NCBI GenBank assembly: GCA_026826555.1
Contig: JAKSZT010054335.1
Span: forward strand, 7,813,728-7,877,727
Direction: 5' to 3'
Origin: Tolypeutes matacus
Taxonomy: Eukaryota; Chordata; Mammalia; Cingulata; Chlamyphoridae
Length of the DNA: 64,000 bases
Of this stretch, positions 1-10,719 are shown piece after piece. How positions within the stretch are numbered: the stretch's first letter is position 1; every line of letters begins with the position of its first letter. Made by a program: the position numbers and the translations under genes. Below the pieces are notes generated by a model. That model worked only from the letters and a program-made list of their open reading frames with translations. It was not told the origin of the DNA and did no database searches.

Positions 1-526
1 CATTAGAAGTCAGTCTTATCTATTTCTTAATGCATTTCCCTAAATCCCACCCAATTCTATAAATGCAAGATAACCCAGGCTTTCTTTAACTCAGCCCCTA
101 TTGCAGAATTGGTACAATTTCCATGTTTGCACAAACCGTTCATCTTCAGAAAGCGGCATTCAACCCTTACTTTTGCCCGTGATTACTTCCACATCACCTG
201 TCACTACGTTTTGTGGAAAATTCCTGGAATCCTATCAGTACAAAGTAAATGAGGTAATTGCACGTAAGAGCAGATGATGAGCGTGTTGGCCTAGACATGG
301 AGAAACTCACCAGACAGACGTCTTCTTCTTATTGAGCGAGTACAAAATGTGAACTCCATGGGTCATTTCCAGGAGAAAGTGTGGCCAGGTCTCTGAGAAC
401 ATGGCTTTCTGTGACTCTCCTCATGAGGACTGTCCATGAGTGCTGATGGGGAAATGGAACGGCCATCGCACCACGGAGAATTAGCGATTTTCTGGAAAGC
501 TATGCCGCTCTTTCATTACTATCGGC
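1..526. other. Single-copy non-coding DNA, nothing recognised
   Basis: AT-leaning sequence with no long reading frame, no recognisable repeat core and no RNA-gene structure that I could see. It probably represents ordinary intergenic or intronic DNA. Confidence 0.4.
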
Positions 527-640
527 TAAAACAGCAGCAATAGCTTATGTTCACTGAGCACTTAGCATGGAAGTCCCAGTGCCAAACGCCTTTCATACGT
601 TATGTTGTTTAATCCCCACAAAACCACAAAGGATTCCAAA
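527..640 (-). mobile_element. MIR SINE relic (antisense)
   Basis: The stretch reads like the reverse complement of the mammalian MIR core. It has the 'TGAGCACTTA...' segment, 'CAGTGCCAAACGCCTTTCATACG' in place of the usual 'gcactg..aagcgctttacat', then 'TTTAATCCCCACAAAACC'. MIR is an ancient tRNA-derived SINE shared by all mammals. The copy is diverged and immobile, and its ends are approximate. Confidence 0.65.
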
Positions 641-1104
641 GTTAATGAAAGAGCACTATCTCCCAGGCTCCGACCATTAGCTGTTATGCAACAGCTTCTC
701 CAGCAGACCCCTTAGTCCATCTCTCCTTCCAGTACTTGATGCTGACTTTCCAATCAACCAGGTTCTGATCCAACTAACTCACAGGTCCTTTATACACATT
801 AACTTCTCTAACTCTGAAAACACCCACCTTCTTAAACAGGCCGTGTTAGCTCCGTCTCCAAAAGGCTTGCAAAGGTGGCAAATTTGCTCCATGACCCATG
901 GCCAGGAAGTCACCCTGAAGTTTTATAGACATTGTTCTTGACTGTCCATCTGTGATGGGCTTAGAAGATGGATAAAAGGTCTACCACCTCCCCTTCCTCG
1001 GCCTTCTGACACCATGTGCCACAGCCATAGTCTCCGTTGGAAGAAACAGCTAGTGACACATCCATCCATTTGCATCCTTTCATGAACTCAGCCACAGATT
1101 GTTC
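641..1104. other. Non-coding flank upstream of the full-length LINE-1
   Basis: No repeat, RNA gene or convincing coding frame is visible. The last bases (GATTGTTC) are the pre-insertion sequence next to the LINE-1 target site. Confidence 0.4.
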
Positions 1105-1118
1105 AGAAAACATGGCCC
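1105..1118. repeat. 5' target-site duplication of the LINE-1
   Basis: AGAAAACATGGCCC occurs here and again, base for base, at 7314-7327. The two copies bracket a complete LINE-1. Duplication of roughly 7-20 bp at the integration site is the signature of target-primed reverse transcription. The local context TC|AGAAAA is an acceptable variant of the TT|AAAA-type LINE-1 endonuclease site. Confidence 0.9.
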
Positions 1119-1130
1119 CAGGACTTCCGG

Positions 1131-1141
1131 GAAGATGGCGG
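1131..1141 (+). promoter_or_regulatory. YY1-type motif at LINE-1 5' end
   Basis: GAAGATGGCGG contains the AAGATGGCGG YY1 consensus. In human LINE-1 a YY1 site in the same place, within the first ~25 bases, directs accurate transcription starts. The same motif is kept at 22199-22209 in a separate LINE-1 fragment, which supports its identity. Function is inferred by analogy. Confidence 0.75.
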
Positions 1142-1423
1142 AATAGTAAGACACAGGAATCTCTTCTCCAGAAAAAATAGCTAGAGGACACGCTGAAACA
1201 GCCCTGAAAAAGATCTTCTAGGGTTTAGGACAGCAGGTGAAGGCTGCACACCACCCAGAGGAGAGAGGGACAAAGGAGGGAAATTGTGATGAAAGGACCG
1301 TGAGTTGAAACCAGCAGTGGCTGTTGCTGCCGGAACCCTCCCCCACACTCTTTAGACTCTTTAGAATTCTCGGGCCTCTGAGCCAGCATAGATCCAGACA
1401 AAGGGGGACCAGGGATCTACCAC

Positions 1424-1817
1424 TCTAGGAAAGGGGAGAGAGAGGGACATAGCCTAAGTCTGACTCAGGTTATGACCCACAAATTTGGGCTGCTGTGCCC
1501 CACGGGCCCTTTCAGTCCAAGTGGAACCACATGGTGGTTTGCCCTGGGAGCCCACAAAGGACTGGAGAGATCTGTCACTCGCAATCTCCCTCTCTTCTAG
1601 CCTGGACTAATTGTTGAGGACACCACGGGAGAGGGGAGAGAGAGCCTGGGGCTGACCCTGCTTTGGACTCCCAGGTTTGGTCTGCCCTGTCCCGAGAGCC
1701 CTTCCAGGCTGGGTGGGGCTGCGCCATTGTTTGCCTTGGAGCCTGCAAGGGGCTAAAGATATACAAACCTCCCAATCTCCTCCTCTACTAACAGGGACTG
1801 ACTGTTGAGGATTCACA
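1424..1817 (+). repeat. Tandem duplication inside the LINE-1 5' UTR (two ~195-bp units)
   Basis: Unit 1 (about 1424-1626) and unit 2 (about 1627-1817) share the same order of landmarks. Each starts with a purine-rich GGGGAGAGAGAG block. Then come a TTTGG-CTGC segment, a TTTGCC-TGGAGCC segment, an AATCTCC-CTCT pyrimidine segment and GACT-TTGTTGAGGA. The units are clearly homologous but well diverged. Some LINE-1 families, such as rodent ones, have promoters built from tandem monomers; whether this is a comparable arrangement is inference. Confidence 0.7.
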
Positions 1818-2280
1818 GGGGAGTGGAAATATTTCCTAGCTGGGAAAAGGGAGGGAGCTGCCAGAGAAGGCTAGAGAACCATCTCAGAGAAAGTTTGAAT
1901 TACAAGGCTCCAAACCTTCAGACAGGAAGCTCTATCACATTGATCTGGTCTGTTTACAACAAATACACTACAAACAAGCATTGAATTGAGAGCTGCCAAA
2001 GAGCACCATCTCCTGGCAGACCAAAGAGGTGCACATAAGAAAACTAAAAATAAGTAGAAGTTTTTCCTGGCCTCTATAGCCTCCCTGCCCAAGGACTTAG
2101 GAAACGACTCTACAACCAATTACTGAGTCCAGTGCCCAGTTTTGAGCAACCAGCAGGACAATCCTAACAATCCAGGTCGAGTCAAAAATCAAAGAGCTAT
2201 GGTAACTCACAGCCTCCTGCCACTAAATCCCTATAAAATAGAAAGAGATAGAGCATCTAAGTAAACTATATCCTAGCCAG

Positions 2281-3255
2281 ATGCCTAAACACCAGCAAAA
2301 AATTACAGGCCATACTAAGAAAACAGAAGACATGGCTCAAGAAAAGGAATACATCAAAGTCCCAAAAGAGATGCAGAATTTGAGAGAACTAATCAGCAAG
2401 ATGAGCACAAATTTCCAAAATCAAATTATATTGTTGAAAGACAATATAGTTAAAGAGATAAATGACATCAAGAAGACATTGAGCAAATGCAAAGAAGAAT
2501 TTGAAATCCTGAACAGAAAAGTAACACAGCTCATGGGAATGAAAGACGCAATAGGTGAGATCAAAACCACATTTGAGGCATACAACAGCAGACTTGAAAG
2601 ATAGAAGAAAGAATAAGTGATACCAAAGACAGAACAGCTAAAATCGAAGAGAGAAAAGAACACAGAGAGAAAAGAATGGAAAAAATTGAGCAGGGGCTCA
2701 GAGAGTTGAATGACAACACAAAATGCAATAACATATGTGTCATGGGAGTTCCAGAAGTAGAAGAGAAGGGAAAAGGGGCAGAGAGAGTATTTGAGGAAAT
2801 AATACCTGAAAATTTCCCAACTCTCACAAAAGAAATGAACTTACATGTCCAAGAAGCACACCGTACCCCAATCAGAATAAATCCAAATAGACCTACGCCA
2901 AGACACATACTACTCAGAATGTCAATGTCAAAAATAAGGAGAAAATTCTCAGAGCAGCAAGAGAGAAGCAAACGATCATGTACAAGGGACGTCCAGCAAG
3001 ACTTACGCAGATTTCTCTTCAGAAACCATGGAGGCGAGAAGACAGTGGTATAATACAATTAGGAAACTGAAAGAGAAAAACTGCCAGCCGAAAATTCTTT
3101 ATCCAGCAAAAATATGAAGATGAGTATAAATATTCACAAACAAACAGAAACTAAGAGAGTTTGCAAAAAAGAATCCACCTTTGCAGGAAATATTAAAGGA
3201 AGCCTTAGAACCTGAAAGAAAAAGACAGGAGAGAGAGGCTTGGAGGAGAGTATAG
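2281..3255 (+). pseudogene. LINE-1 ORF1 (RNA-binding protein) remnant
   Basis: ORF1 encodes the trimeric coiled-coil RNA-binding chaperone of the LINE-1 particle. The start at 2281 opens a lysine/glutamate-rich coiled-coil segment with the heptad-like IVKEINDIKKTL. A one-base shift near 2601 ends the first frame at 2604. The continuation from about 2602 in another frame contains the central RNA-recognition region, including NNICVMGVPE and PRHILLRMS. That frame stops at about 3053. A third frame carries the C-terminal end up to a stop at 3253-3255. Total span is about 325 codons, near the ~340 usual for the family, so nothing large is missing, but the protein cannot be made. Confidence 0.85.
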
Positions 3256-3336
3256 AAGAAAGAAAAGCAGAAAGGATAACCAAAAGAGTAAAAAGACAGA
3301 CAAAAACAAGATGGCATATGAAAACCAAAGAATAAA

Positions 3337-6300
3337 ATGGTTATTTTCATTTTATCATTGAATGTGAATGTATTAAACTCCCCAATCAAAAGGTACAAGC
3401 TGAGAAAATGGATTAAAAAACATGAGCCATCCATATGCTGCTGACAAGAAACTCACTTTAGACCCAGGGATACAAACCACCTGAAAGTGAAAAGTTGGAA
3501 AAAGATACTTCATGCTAATAGTAACCACAAAAGAACAGGGGTAGCTATACTAATATCAGACAAAACAGACTTCAAATGCAAAAAAGTTATATAAGATATG
3601 GAAGGCCATTATATATTAAAAAAAGGGACGGTCCTCCAGGAAGATATAACAGTCATAAATATCTACGCATCTAACCAGGGTGCCCCAAAATATATGAGAC
3701 AAACTCTGGCAAAACTGAAGGGAGAAATAGACATTTCTACAATAATCACTAGAAACTTCAACACCCCACTCACATCATTAGATAGAACAACTAGACAGAA
3801 GATCAACAAGGAAACAGAGGACTTGAACAACATGATAAACAAGTCAGACCTAACAGACGTATACAGAACACTGCATCCAAACTCAGCGGGTTATACATTC
3901 TTCTCAAGTGCCCATGGATCTTTCCCAGGATAGACCACATGTTAGGTCACAATGAAGCTCTCAATAAATATAAAAAGATTGAAATTATACAAAGCACATT
4001 CTCAGATCACAATGGAATGAAACTAGAAATCAATAATAGACAGGAAAAAAGTAAATTCACCAATGTGTGGAGACTGAACAACGCACTCCTAAATAATCAA
4101 TGGGTCAAAGAAAAAATTGCAAGTGAAATCAGTAAATATATTGAAACAAATGAAAATGAGAACACAACGTATCAAAACTTGTGGAATACAGCAAAGGCAG
4201 TCTTGAGAGGGAAATTTATAGCCCTAAATGCCTATTTTAAAAAACAAGAAAGAGCTAAACTCAAAGATTGAACTGAACAAGTAGAGAAACTAGAAAAAGA
4301 ACAGCAAACCAATCCCAAAGCAAGCAGAAGGAAAGCAATAATAAAGATTAGAGCAGAAATAAATGAAAATGAGACCAAAAAACCAAACCAAAACAAAACA
4401 AAATCGAGAAAATCAACAAAACCAAAAGCTGCTTCTTTGAGAAGATCAACAAAATTGTCAAAACCCTAGCTAGACTAACAAAGAAAAAAAGAGAGAAGAT
4501 ACAAATAAATACAATCAGAAATGAAAGTGGGGAAGTTACAAATGATCCCACAGAAGTAAGAAGAATCATAAGAGGGTATTATGAGAAACTATATGCCAAC
4601 AAACTAGACAACCTAGATGAAATGGACAAATTTCTAGAAATGTACAACCAACCTACACTGACACTACAAGAAATACAAGAACTTAACAAACCAATCACAT
4701 ATAAGGAGATTGAATCCATCATCAAAAATCTCCCAGCAAAGAAAAGTCCAGGACCAGATGGCTTCACAGGTGAATTCTACCAAGCATTTCGAAAAGAATG
4801 AACACCAATCCTGTTCTAACTCTTCCAAAGAAATTGAAGAGAAGGGAAATTACCCAACACATTTTATGAAGCCAACATCACCCTAATACCAAAGCCAGAT
4901 AAAGATTCTACAAGAAAAGAAAATTATAGACCAATCTCTCTAATGGACATTGATGCAAAAATTCTCAACAAAATACTTGCAAATCGAATCCAACAGCATA
5001 TCAAAATACTTATACATCACAACCAAACGGGATTTATTCCTGGTATGCAAGGCTGGTTCAACATAAGAAAATCGATCAATGTAATACACCACATTAACAA
5101 ATTGAAGGAAAAAAACCACATGATCATCTCAATAGATGCAGAAAAGGCATTCGACAAAATCCAACATCCTTTTTTGAAAAAAAAAAAAAACACTTCAAAA
5201 GATAAGAATAGAAGGAAAATTCCTCAATACGATAAAAGGCATATATGAAAAACCCACAGCCAACATCATAGTCAATGGGGAAAGGTTGAAAGCTTTCCCT
5301 CTAAGATCAGGAACAAGACAAGGATGCCCACTGTCACCATTGTTATTCAACATTGTACTAGAAGTTCTAGCGAGGGCAATTAGAGAAGACAAAAAAATTA
5401 AAGGCGTCCAAATAGGAAAAGGGGAAGTAAAACTCTCACTGTTTGCGGATGACATGATCCTGTATTTAGAAAATCCTGAAGTATCCACAACAAAGCTACT
5501 TGAGCTAATAAATGAGTTCAGCAAAGTGGCAGGATATAAGATCAACACGCAAAAATCAGTAATGATTTGTACACCAGTACTGAACAATCTAAGGAGGAAA
5601 ATTCCATTTTCAATAGCAACAAAAAGACTCAAATACCTAGGAGTTAATTTAACCAAGGAAGTACAGGACCTATATGCAGAAAACTACAAAACAATGCTAA
5701 AAGAAATTTTAAAAGACCTAAACAAATGGAAAGACATTCCATGTTCATGGATTGGAAGAATAAATATCGTGAAGATGTCAATCTTGCCCAAACTGATTTA
5801 TAGATTCAATGCAATACCAATCAAAATCCCAACAGCTTACTTTACAGAATTAGAGAAGGCAATTACCAAATTCATCTGGAAGGGTAAGTGCACCCGAATA
5901 GCCAAAAGCATTCTGAAAAATAAGAGCAACGTGGGAGGAATTTCACTGTCTGACCTTGAAACATATTGCAAAGCTACAGTGGTCAAAACAGCATGGTACT
6001 GGCATAAAGACAGACACATAGATCAGTGGAATAGAATTGAGAAACCAGAAATACACCCTCACCTATACAGTCAACTGGTTTTGACAAACCTACCAAATCC
6101 ATGCCAATGGGGAAAAACAGTCTCTTCAACAAATGGTGTTGGGAGAACCAAAAGAATGAAAGAGGACCCCTATCTCACCCCCTATACAAGAATCAACTCA
6201 AAATGAGTCAAAGATCTAAATATAAAAGCCAGGACCATAAAACTACTAGAAGAAAATGTAGGGAAACATCTTCAAGACCTTGTAGGAGGTGGTGATTTCT

Positions 6301-7138
6301 TGGACCTCACACCCAAAGCACGTGCAACAAAAGAAAAAGTAGATAAATGGGACCTCCTCAAAATTCAACACTTTTGCACCTCACAGGACTTTGTCAGAAG
6401 GGTGAAAAGGCAGCCAACTCAATGGGAAAAAATATTTGGAAATCACATATCTGATGAGGGTTTAATATCCAGGATACATAAAGAGATGTTACAACTCAAC
6501 AATTAAAAAGACTAACGACCCATTTTAAAAATGGGCTAAAGACTTGAATAGACATTTCTCCAAAGAAGAAATACAAATGGCAAAAAAAACACATGAAGAA
6601 ATGCTCAACATCACTCATGATTGGGGAAATGCAAATCAAAACCACAATGAGATATCATTTCACACCTATCAGAATGGCCACTATTAAAAAGACAGAGAAC
6701 TACAAGTGTTGGAGAGGATGTGGAGAGATAGGAACTCTTCTTCCCTGTTGGTGGGAATGCAGGATGGCACAACCACTATGGAGGACTGTTTGGCAGTTCC
6801 TAAAGAAGTTGAATATAGACTTGCCACGTGACCCGGCAATACCACTACTGGGTATATACCCAGAAGAACTGAGAGCAGTGACACGAACAGACATCTGCAC
6901 ACCGATGTTCATAGCCACATTATTCACCATTGCCAAAAGCTGGAAACAACCCAGGTGTCCATCAACAGATGAATGTATAAACAAACTGTGGTCTAGTCAC
7001 ACGATGGAATATTATGCAGCTGTAAGAAGAAATGAAGTCGTAAAGCATATGGCAACATGGAGGAACCTGGAGGACTTTATGTTGAGTGAAGCCAGCCAGG
7101 CACAAAAGGACAAATACTGTATGAATGCGTTACTATGA
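3337..7138 (+). pseudogene. LINE-1 ORF2 (endonuclease / reverse transcriptase) remnant
   Basis: ORF2 encodes the AP-like endonuclease, reverse transcriptase and cysteine-rich C-terminal region that nick DNA and copy RNA at the target. Endonuclease pieces are readable at 3598-3933 (INIYASNQGAP; the expected GDFNTP reads TRNFNTP) and 3939-4271 (SDHNGMKLE). Reverse transcriptase pieces follow at 4943-5248 ([29 protein letters not shown]) and 5286-6206 (PLSPLLFN and the catalytic FADD at 5442-5453). The C-terminal CWRGCGE...CWWEC cluster lies in 6593-7138. Stops and shifts occur repeatedly, including an A-run at 5177-5190 between RT blocks. The 3.8-kb span is close to the usual 1,275 codons. The exact first codon is uncertain. 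Confidence 0.9.
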
Positions 7139-7313
7139 ACCAAATACATTGTGTAATATATTGTTCAATTAAAAAAAAATTTTGTATATATCCATTACAT
7201 TTAATTGAGAAATGTATATATTTATTCATCTGTGTTTACTTTTTAGTTTTTAATTGTTTATATTTTCAATTATTAAATGTTCAAAATAAAGTCAAAAAAA
7301 AGAAAAACAGAAA
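7139..7313 (+). other. LINE-1 3' UTR, polyadenylation signal and tail
   Basis: This short AT-rich 3' UTR contains AATAAA at 7285-7290, followed by A-rich sequence up to the 3' target duplication. The same 3' UTR follows the second copy at 45729-45990. Confidence 0.85.
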
Positions 7314-7327
7314 AGAAAACATGGCCC
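7314..7327. repeat. 3' target-site duplication of the LINE-1
   Basis: Identical to 1105-1118 (AGAAAACATGGCCC). It marks the 3' edge of the insertion. Removing 1119-7327 would restore the empty site. Confidence 0.9.
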
Positions 7328-8249
7328 AGTGAGGAGAAATCTGCCAAGAACAGGGGCCCCAGGGGCCCTCTGGACCCAGAAGCTCATGGCTGGTGCTGCT
7401 GAAGGCAGAGATACCTTGGATAGACTTTTTGGTTCTCAGGAAAAGTGTCCCATGTGTGACAGGTGTAGGTGGGACCATATCAGACAAAAAGCCGCCACAT
7501 CAAAGCGAAGAGTAAAGTCAGCCGCATGTCCCTCCTTCTCTCCCTTTGTCAATCTGGGCAGCCAGACAGGGCGTGGCCATCACAGCCGCCTCTGGAAGCT
7601 GAGCTTTTCCTTGAAATTCGCTCAGAGACCCTGGGCCGGCCCCGCGGTCCTAAGCAGCCCTAAAGGGCCCTGCTCCTGCCCGGGAGGCCCCTTGGAGCTC
7701 TCTGTCCAGATAACGGAAGGAGGAAGGGCTGGGTGCCAGGCGCCTCGTCCCCTGGCCACAGCTGCCCGAAGGACGCGGGGACATCTGGCCTCAGGGCGTG
7801 GACTGGGAAGCCGTCCGCGGGCTGGCTGGGCCTACAGGGCTTTCTGTCAGGAATGGGGGCTAAAGGCGCAGAGCTGGCTCGCCCAGGGCGGGCCCTCGGC
7901 CGTGGAGAGCCGGAGCAGCGATCCCGGGCGCTCGGGTGTCCGGGCAGGGCCACGCGGCCTTCAGGGCCGCCTCCTCAGCCAGCACCGGGGGGGGCGTCCT
8001 GTCTATGGGCTCGTCGCCGGCCGGGGGGCTCGGGAGCAGCCCTGCCAGGAGGGGCCGTTTGGGGGAGGCGAGCGACCCCCAAGGAAGCCGCCCCGCGGGG
8101 TTCCATGGCTCGGCATTTCCAGGCCAAGGCTGTGTCTTGCGCACTCTGCGGGCAGAAGGAGCTTGGCGCTTGCCAGGAGCCACGCTGGCAGTGGCTGTTC
8201 CTGCCGCTGGCAGGCCACACAGGGTGAGCTTGTTACTTAAAATGTCGCA
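7328..8249. other. GC/CpG-rich block with overlapping open frames; coding not supported
   Basis: This block becomes steadily richer in GC and CpG, most strongly over 7840-8120 (e.g. GTCGCCGGCCGG). A 303-codon plus-strand frame (7329-8240, first ATG at 7386) is open throughout, but several other frames on both strands are also open. Such overlap is expected where stop codons are rare. The conceptual product is rich in G, R, P and S with no domain I recognise. It could be a CpG island or a stretch of GC-biased unique DNA. Confidence 0.4.
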
Positions 8250-8457
8250 GAGGGAAGCGGATGCGGCTTGAGCAACTGGGCTTCCTCCTACCCCATGGGA
8301 GGTCCCAGGACTGGTGTCCGGTGCCTCCTCAAGAGAAGGTGAGCAGCCGCAGAGCGCACAGCAAAGGGACGCAAGGAGCAGACGGTGACCGCAAGGAATG
8401 CGGGGCGGGGGGGGGTGAATAAATAAAATAAATCTTTAAAAAAACAAATAAAATAAA
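8250..8457 (+). mobile_element. DAS-III-type tRNA-derived SINE
   Basis: The head (GGAAGCGGATGCGGCTTGAG) and a GGGAGGTCCCAGG segment correspond to the tRNA-like part. The body continues to a G-run and an AATAAATAAAATAAATCTTT tail. Such elements are transcribed by RNA polymerase III from internal A and B boxes and mobilised by LINE-1 proteins. Box B is degraded here. No clean flanking duplication was found. Confidence 0.75.
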
Positions 8458-9231
8458 GTATCTTCAGAACGCCTTCAGTGCAGTTTGGCAATCACACAGG
8501 AAAGCCACCGTGCTTTCACAAAGGCGTGGAACTAGACTCGTGGGGTGAACCTGCTGGGTTGATGAGGCACAGACCTGTCCTGGAAGGAATGATTGCAATC
8601 TCATGTTCCTTTCAAAGCAACAGCCCGGGGCTTTCGAGACCCACAGGCAGGAAAACGGTGGCACATTTTGTTGCTGAGATGAATGCACAAGGATGGCTTA
8701 TTACCCAGCAGCACGCTGCAACCCAAGGCAGGAGACATCGCCAAATTCTTAGAAGAGATGCAAGGCACTCGAAGGCGCCGAGAAGCCGCACGGCTGTGCC
8801 ACCACCCCCGGGCAGTGTTGTTCCCCTCGCCGGCTCCCAGGGTGACCGTGACTCACAGCCCGCAGCGTCTCAGGTTAGCTGGGCCCTCGCAACTGCCACG
8901 CTTGGCCCCCCTGGACTCCGCCACGGGGACCGGTTCACCCACGAGGGCCGGGGGGAGGCGGCGATGTGCCGCAGCTCCGCGGGCCTCCAGAGGCCAGGGC
9001 CGAGTGACTGCCGGAGCTTGGCGTGAGACGCCCTGGGCACGGGTAGCTCAGTCCAGGCACCAGATGCTCCGAGACCTCCAGGGCTTCAGTTTAATCAGCA
9101 CCCGGAGGAAAGAGTCGGGGGGCAGCAGGCGCCCTTGCCGTCCTCGCCACTGCAGAGAGCGCCCCCGGCTCCAGCCCGTCACACTCCTTTCCCTCCTTTC
9201 CCATTCCTTTCCTTTCCTTTCTTGTTTTAAC
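8458..9231. other. GC-rich unique DNA, no gene supported
   Basis: CpG-rich between about 8760 and 9180, with partly overlapping open frames on both strands (8478-9026, 8683-9243). These look like by-products of low stop-codon density. It ends in a pyrimidine tract of repeated CCTTTCC-like words at 9187-9222. Confidence 0.4.
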
Positions 9232-9860
9232 TTTTCATTTTGAAATAATTTCAAACTTACAGGGCAGTTGCAAACATAACACAAAACCAATGCAGAGAAT
9301 TTCAATATACCCCTACCCAGATTTTCCAGCTTTTATTCTTTTCCACATTTGTTAAATCATTCCATCTCCTAAATATTTGAGGGTAGCTTCTATGTATCAC
9401 GTCCTTGAACAATTAGTACTTCCATGCACATTTCGTAAGGACAAGGATATTCACTTGTGTGACCACTTTAATAACAGTTACCAAGTTCAAGAAATTTGAC
9501 ATTGAAAGGGGAGCGGATGTGGCTCAAGTGGTTGAGCGCCTGCTTCCCACATGGGAGGTCCCAGGTTCAGTTCCCAGTGCCTCCTAAAACCCAAAAACAA
9601 ACAACAAGCAAACAAACTAAAAAGTAAAAATAAAAAAACCAACTCAGGTAGCCGATGTGGCTCAGTGGTTGAGCACCTGCTTCCCAATACGAGGTCCCGG
9701 GTTCAATCCCTGGCCCCAGTACCTCAAAAAAATAAATAAATGAAATAAATAAGTAGATAAATAGATTTGACATTGCTATAAAGCTTGCAGTCTATATTCC
9801 AGCTTTTTCAATTGTTCCAATAATAATAGTAATCCAGTCCAGGATCACCCCCCTCCTTTC
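9232..9860. mobile_element. Ancient LINE-like repeat, interrupted by a SINE dimer
   Basis: The segment starting TTTTGAAATAATTTCAAACT resembles an old mammalian LINE-type repeat that often contains 'acttacagaaaagttgcaa' and 'tccaatccaggatc' words. Counterparts appear on both sides of the SINE pair (9232-9504 and 9776-9860). Family assignment is from memory of such sequences and is tentative. Confidence 0.35.
9505..9764 (+). mobile_element. Two DAS-III-type SINEs inside one target-site duplication
   Basis: The first unit has a clear A box TGGCTCAAGTGG (9520-9531) and B box GGTTCAGTTCC (9564-9574), then an A-rich linker. A second unit starts near 9645 with GCCGATGTGGCTCAGTGG and GGTTCAATCCC. 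The pair is flanked by a perfect 11-bp repeat, ATTTGACATTG (9494-9504 and 9765-9775). Either a dimer inserted as one unit, or the second landed in the A-rich tail of the first. Confidence 0.85.
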
Positions 9861-10719
9861 TCCATCACTCTCTGCCTACCCTCCCCCGCCCCTCCCCCAG
9901 CAGCAACACGCACCTGCTGGAGAGAAAGGGGTGCTTAGGTCAGATGGGGTAACAGCTAGAGCTGAGCTCAGCAGGTTTGTGTGTGTGCCCTGCACGTGGT
10001 CGTGTGTACATAAGTGTGCAGAGCCGATCCTTTCTTCTCTCATCCCCAAGTTCTGGATTGTTATAAAAGCATGCGCCATTGCATCTTCTAAAGCAGCAAG
10101 GTGAAAGCATGTGTCTTCTCAACGGACAAAAAAATTCTATCAAGAACATTCCATTGTTGATGCATCTGAGACACACAGGAGGAGGTAAGTTCTGAGCAAC
10201 TGCAGGGGAGTAAGATTTTTAAAATCTTAATATAATGAAATATGTTAAAACAAACTTCTTGATGTACAGAGAAAGAGGATTAAAATGGAGCATCAAGGAT
10301 GATTTAGGGACTCAGAAAATGGAAGAAATTTCATTAAAGCGTTACAATCCTTTAAAAAAAAATGCTATCAAGAAAAAATGTACACGTGCCCTTGGTAAAG
10401 CACCCTACTCTAAAATAACTTCATTTTATCCATCAAGTATATCCTTGAATGCACAGTGAGGCTGGGAACCCTTACGCCGCATTCTTTCAGATAAAGAACA
10501 AGCTAGACCAGCATCATAGGCTCAATAAACCTCCGGGTTGAAATGCCAGCTGTGACGTAAATACGTTCTCACGTGTCTCGGGATGTGTGTATAGAGTCTG
10601 AACTCTGCCTCGTAGACTAATATATCTACTATTATACCAAGATAATACATTACATTTCAACAAGTTTTACATGGCAAATTTTAATGGCTGATAAAGCAAA
10701 TATGGAATGATTTTCCTTT
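9861..10719. other. Unique AT-rich DNA
   Basis: No recognisable repeat or gene. It contains a C-rich segment near 9880-9900 and a short lysine-rich open frame at 10235-10459 with no known motif. Confidence 0.35.

Larger units (their letters stand above)
1119..2280 (+). promoter_or_regulatory. LINE-1 5' UTR / internal promoter
   Basis: This is the non-coding leader of the element, about 1.16 kb, between the duplication and the ORF1 start. In known LINE-1s this region carries an internal RNA polymerase II promoter. Here it is GC-richer than the coding part, holds a YY1-type motif near its first bases and an internal tandem repeat at 1424-1817. About 250 bp of a related leader occurs alone at 22190-22441. 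Confidence 0.8.
1119..7313 (+). mobile_element. Full-length LINE-1 retrotransposon, decayed
   Basis: A 6.2-kb element runs from a YY1-bearing 5' end through a 5' UTR, ORF1, ORF2 and a 3' UTR with AATAAA at 7285-7290 and an A-rich tail. Both ends are defined by the perfect 14-bp duplication, so it is a complete insertion and not a 5'-truncated one. ORF1 and ORF2 are both broken by frameshifts and stops, so it cannot supply its own proteins now. The perfect duplication and mostly readable reading frames point to a moderately young, probably lineage-specific subfamily. The 3' part closely matches the truncated copy at 44464-45990. Confidence 0.93.

Noticed and set aside
7660..8271. Several overlapping GC-rich frames on both strands
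   Set aside because: Open frames on both strands at once reflect low stop-codon density in CpG-rich DNA. No domain is recognisable.
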